From the NCBI GenBank assembly GCA_037013685.1, contig CM072886.1, forward strand, positions 66,416,433 to 66,480,432: DNA of 64,000 bases, written 5' to 3'. Source of the DNA: Acridotheres tristis. Its lineage: Eukaryota; Chordata; Aves; Passeriformes; Sturnidae. The translations under genes were made by a program, and so were the position numbers. Of the stretch, positions 62,661-64,000 are shown piece by piece (positions within the stretch are counted from its first letter, which is position 1; each line of letters opens with the position of its first letter). The notes beneath the pieces are model-generated. The model made no database searches. It saw only the letters and a list, made by a program, of their open reading frames with translations, and was not told where the DNA came from.

Positions 62661-64000
62661 TACTGTTTAGTAATACAAATAGGCATCTAGTGTATTGTGC
62701 AGAAGAGCTTAAGCACTTAAAGATCACTGGCTTTAAGTATTTCTGGGAGGAGTCTGGTTCAAAAGGATAGTTATATCACTCTACTGGCAAACAGAAATCC
62801 TCCACAGCAAATACCCGTAGGTTGGTTGCTCCGGCGTAAGTATCTGTCTACAATACGAAATGTATTACAAAGAGGGAGTAGAACTTGTTGATCCCAGGTA
62901 ACCCAAGAGGTAGCCTTACTTCTATATACATAGTTATAACTGCAGTATATACTGAATGTCTAAGTTGCAAATTATGACTGCTCATGAGTAACATTTTTTA
63001 AACTTTTGGCTTCTAGTGCAGCACCATTTTAAACCTTGACTGTTACTTTGAGAAGGGCTTTCTGGATGGTGCCATCTGGCTGTCGTCAGCTACTGCTAAG
63101 TCATAGCAGTTGTGAGAATATATCTTAGGACAGGAGACTATTCTATTCCATCTAATTTTAAGTTCATTCTTCATAATACTGTAATATCTGATAATTTCTT
63201 CCTGTTTTATCTGGTAGCTTATAGTTATTTTGAATAACTGCTTGATTTAAAACCACACTTGTAATTCTCTACCTGTAAATGCTGTCTTTTTGCACATATT
63301 TTAGCTTTTCATCTGCTACAAACAACACGATACATTTTATATGACTGACTGCGTTTACAGTTTTGGTTGTCATGAGTAGTAAAGACTCAAAAGATACTGA
63401 ATAATAGTCTACATAAATCTCTTTAATATGACAACAGTCTGTTTCTAGCATTATCCATGGATGAATATCAGTAGCTCATAAACCCTAAGTAGTTTTTTCT
63501 CCTCTCAGAAGTGAATGTGTTTCATAGTACAAAGATAAAAAGTTATAAAGATTATATGGTTTTGTCTGTATATTGTTTTTTGTCTAGATGAACCTCAGTT
63601 AATACAAATTTATTAGCACTATAATTTGTGTAAATCCTGCAGTCAGATTTGTTAGCCTGGTCTCCATACAATGTATAGCATCCCATTAATTTAAATGGCA
63701 TGGCTGTACTTGCACTGCACATATGTACTTTCAGACTTATTACACAATATTAGTGTGTTTAAACTACAATTACCCATAGATTTGGTCTGAACTGAATTAC
63801 ATTTTTCACCAAGGGAGTGTGCAAAAATACACAGGAGAACTTAGAAGAGGGAATGACTTCAAGAATTTTTACAGAATGTGTAGGTCTGGGCCATTGTTTC
63901 TGCATATCCACATTTTTGCTAAGTCTTGGACATGGATCTATAAATCTGATCAATAAAATTAGGTCTTTTCCCTACATAAATGTTGTACCAACCGAAGCAC
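62661..64000. other. Unique sequence, no gene seen
   Basis: No repeat family, exon or RNA gene recognised to the right edge. Confidence 0.5.

Noticed and set aside
1..64000. CRISPR array, operon, integrase or other prokaryotic system
   Set aside because: No regularly spaced repeats, no tightly packed long reading frames; repeat content is that of a bird chromosome.

Overview
The window is vertebrate nuclear DNA, and very probably from a bird. The evidence is repeats I recognise: several 5'-truncated CR1 LINE copies with the avian 3' tail (degenerate ATTCTATGAT units, seen mostly in reverse complement), an LTR segment of the kind scattered through bird genomes, a second LTR-like unit arranged like the avian class II retroviral LTR, and a few very old MIR/CORE-SINE-like scraps. 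Overall the sequence is AT-rich (about 40% GC judged by eye) and CpG-poor. I see no bacterial, phage, plasmid or organelle signal, and no operon, CRISPR array or tRNA/rRNA gene.

No confidently identifiable protein-coding gene is present. The longest open frames are about 120-170 codons, which is what chance gives in 64 kb read six ways, and none resembles a protein family I know. The best reading is a gene desert or the inside of very long introns. A handful of short open segments do sit beside good splice signals and have protein-like composition. They are listed as low-confidence candidate exons: 3650-3727 with 3844-3906 (+), 29867-30072 (-), 34418-34592 (-), 49721-49870 (+) and 60246-60451 (+). 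A decayed, frame-shifted coding-like tract lies at about 53690-54480 (-). They lie on both strands, their phases do not chain, and I cannot join them into one gene.

Layout. 1-100: end of a CR1 copy running off the left edge. 100-11490: unique AT-rich sequence with one small two-exon candidate. 11490-11970: two MIR-like scraps. 16.2 kb: short direct plus inverted repeat. 17.12-17.40 kb: a TATA-containing, locally CpG-enriched tract that looks like a promoter and first exon. 20.89-21.31 kb: CR1. 22.76-23.33 kb: LTR-like unit. 24.07-24.13 kb: tRNA-derived SINE scrap. 24-37.6 kb: unique sequence with two candidate exons and several hairpins. 37.60-38.48 kb: the largest CR1 copy, reaching back to the reverse-transcriptase catalytic motif. 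40.2 kb: (TG)n microsatellite. 46.44-47.0 kb: CR1 tail abutting an LTR segment. 49.7 kb, 53.7-54.5 kb and 60.2 kb: candidate exon or decayed coding segments. 61.25-61.50 kb: CR1 fragment lacking both ends. The remainder is unannotatable unique sequence.

No genes here can be shown to work together. The most useful leads are the promoter-like tract at 17.1-17.4 kb, the exon candidates with strong splice signals, and the two LTR units.
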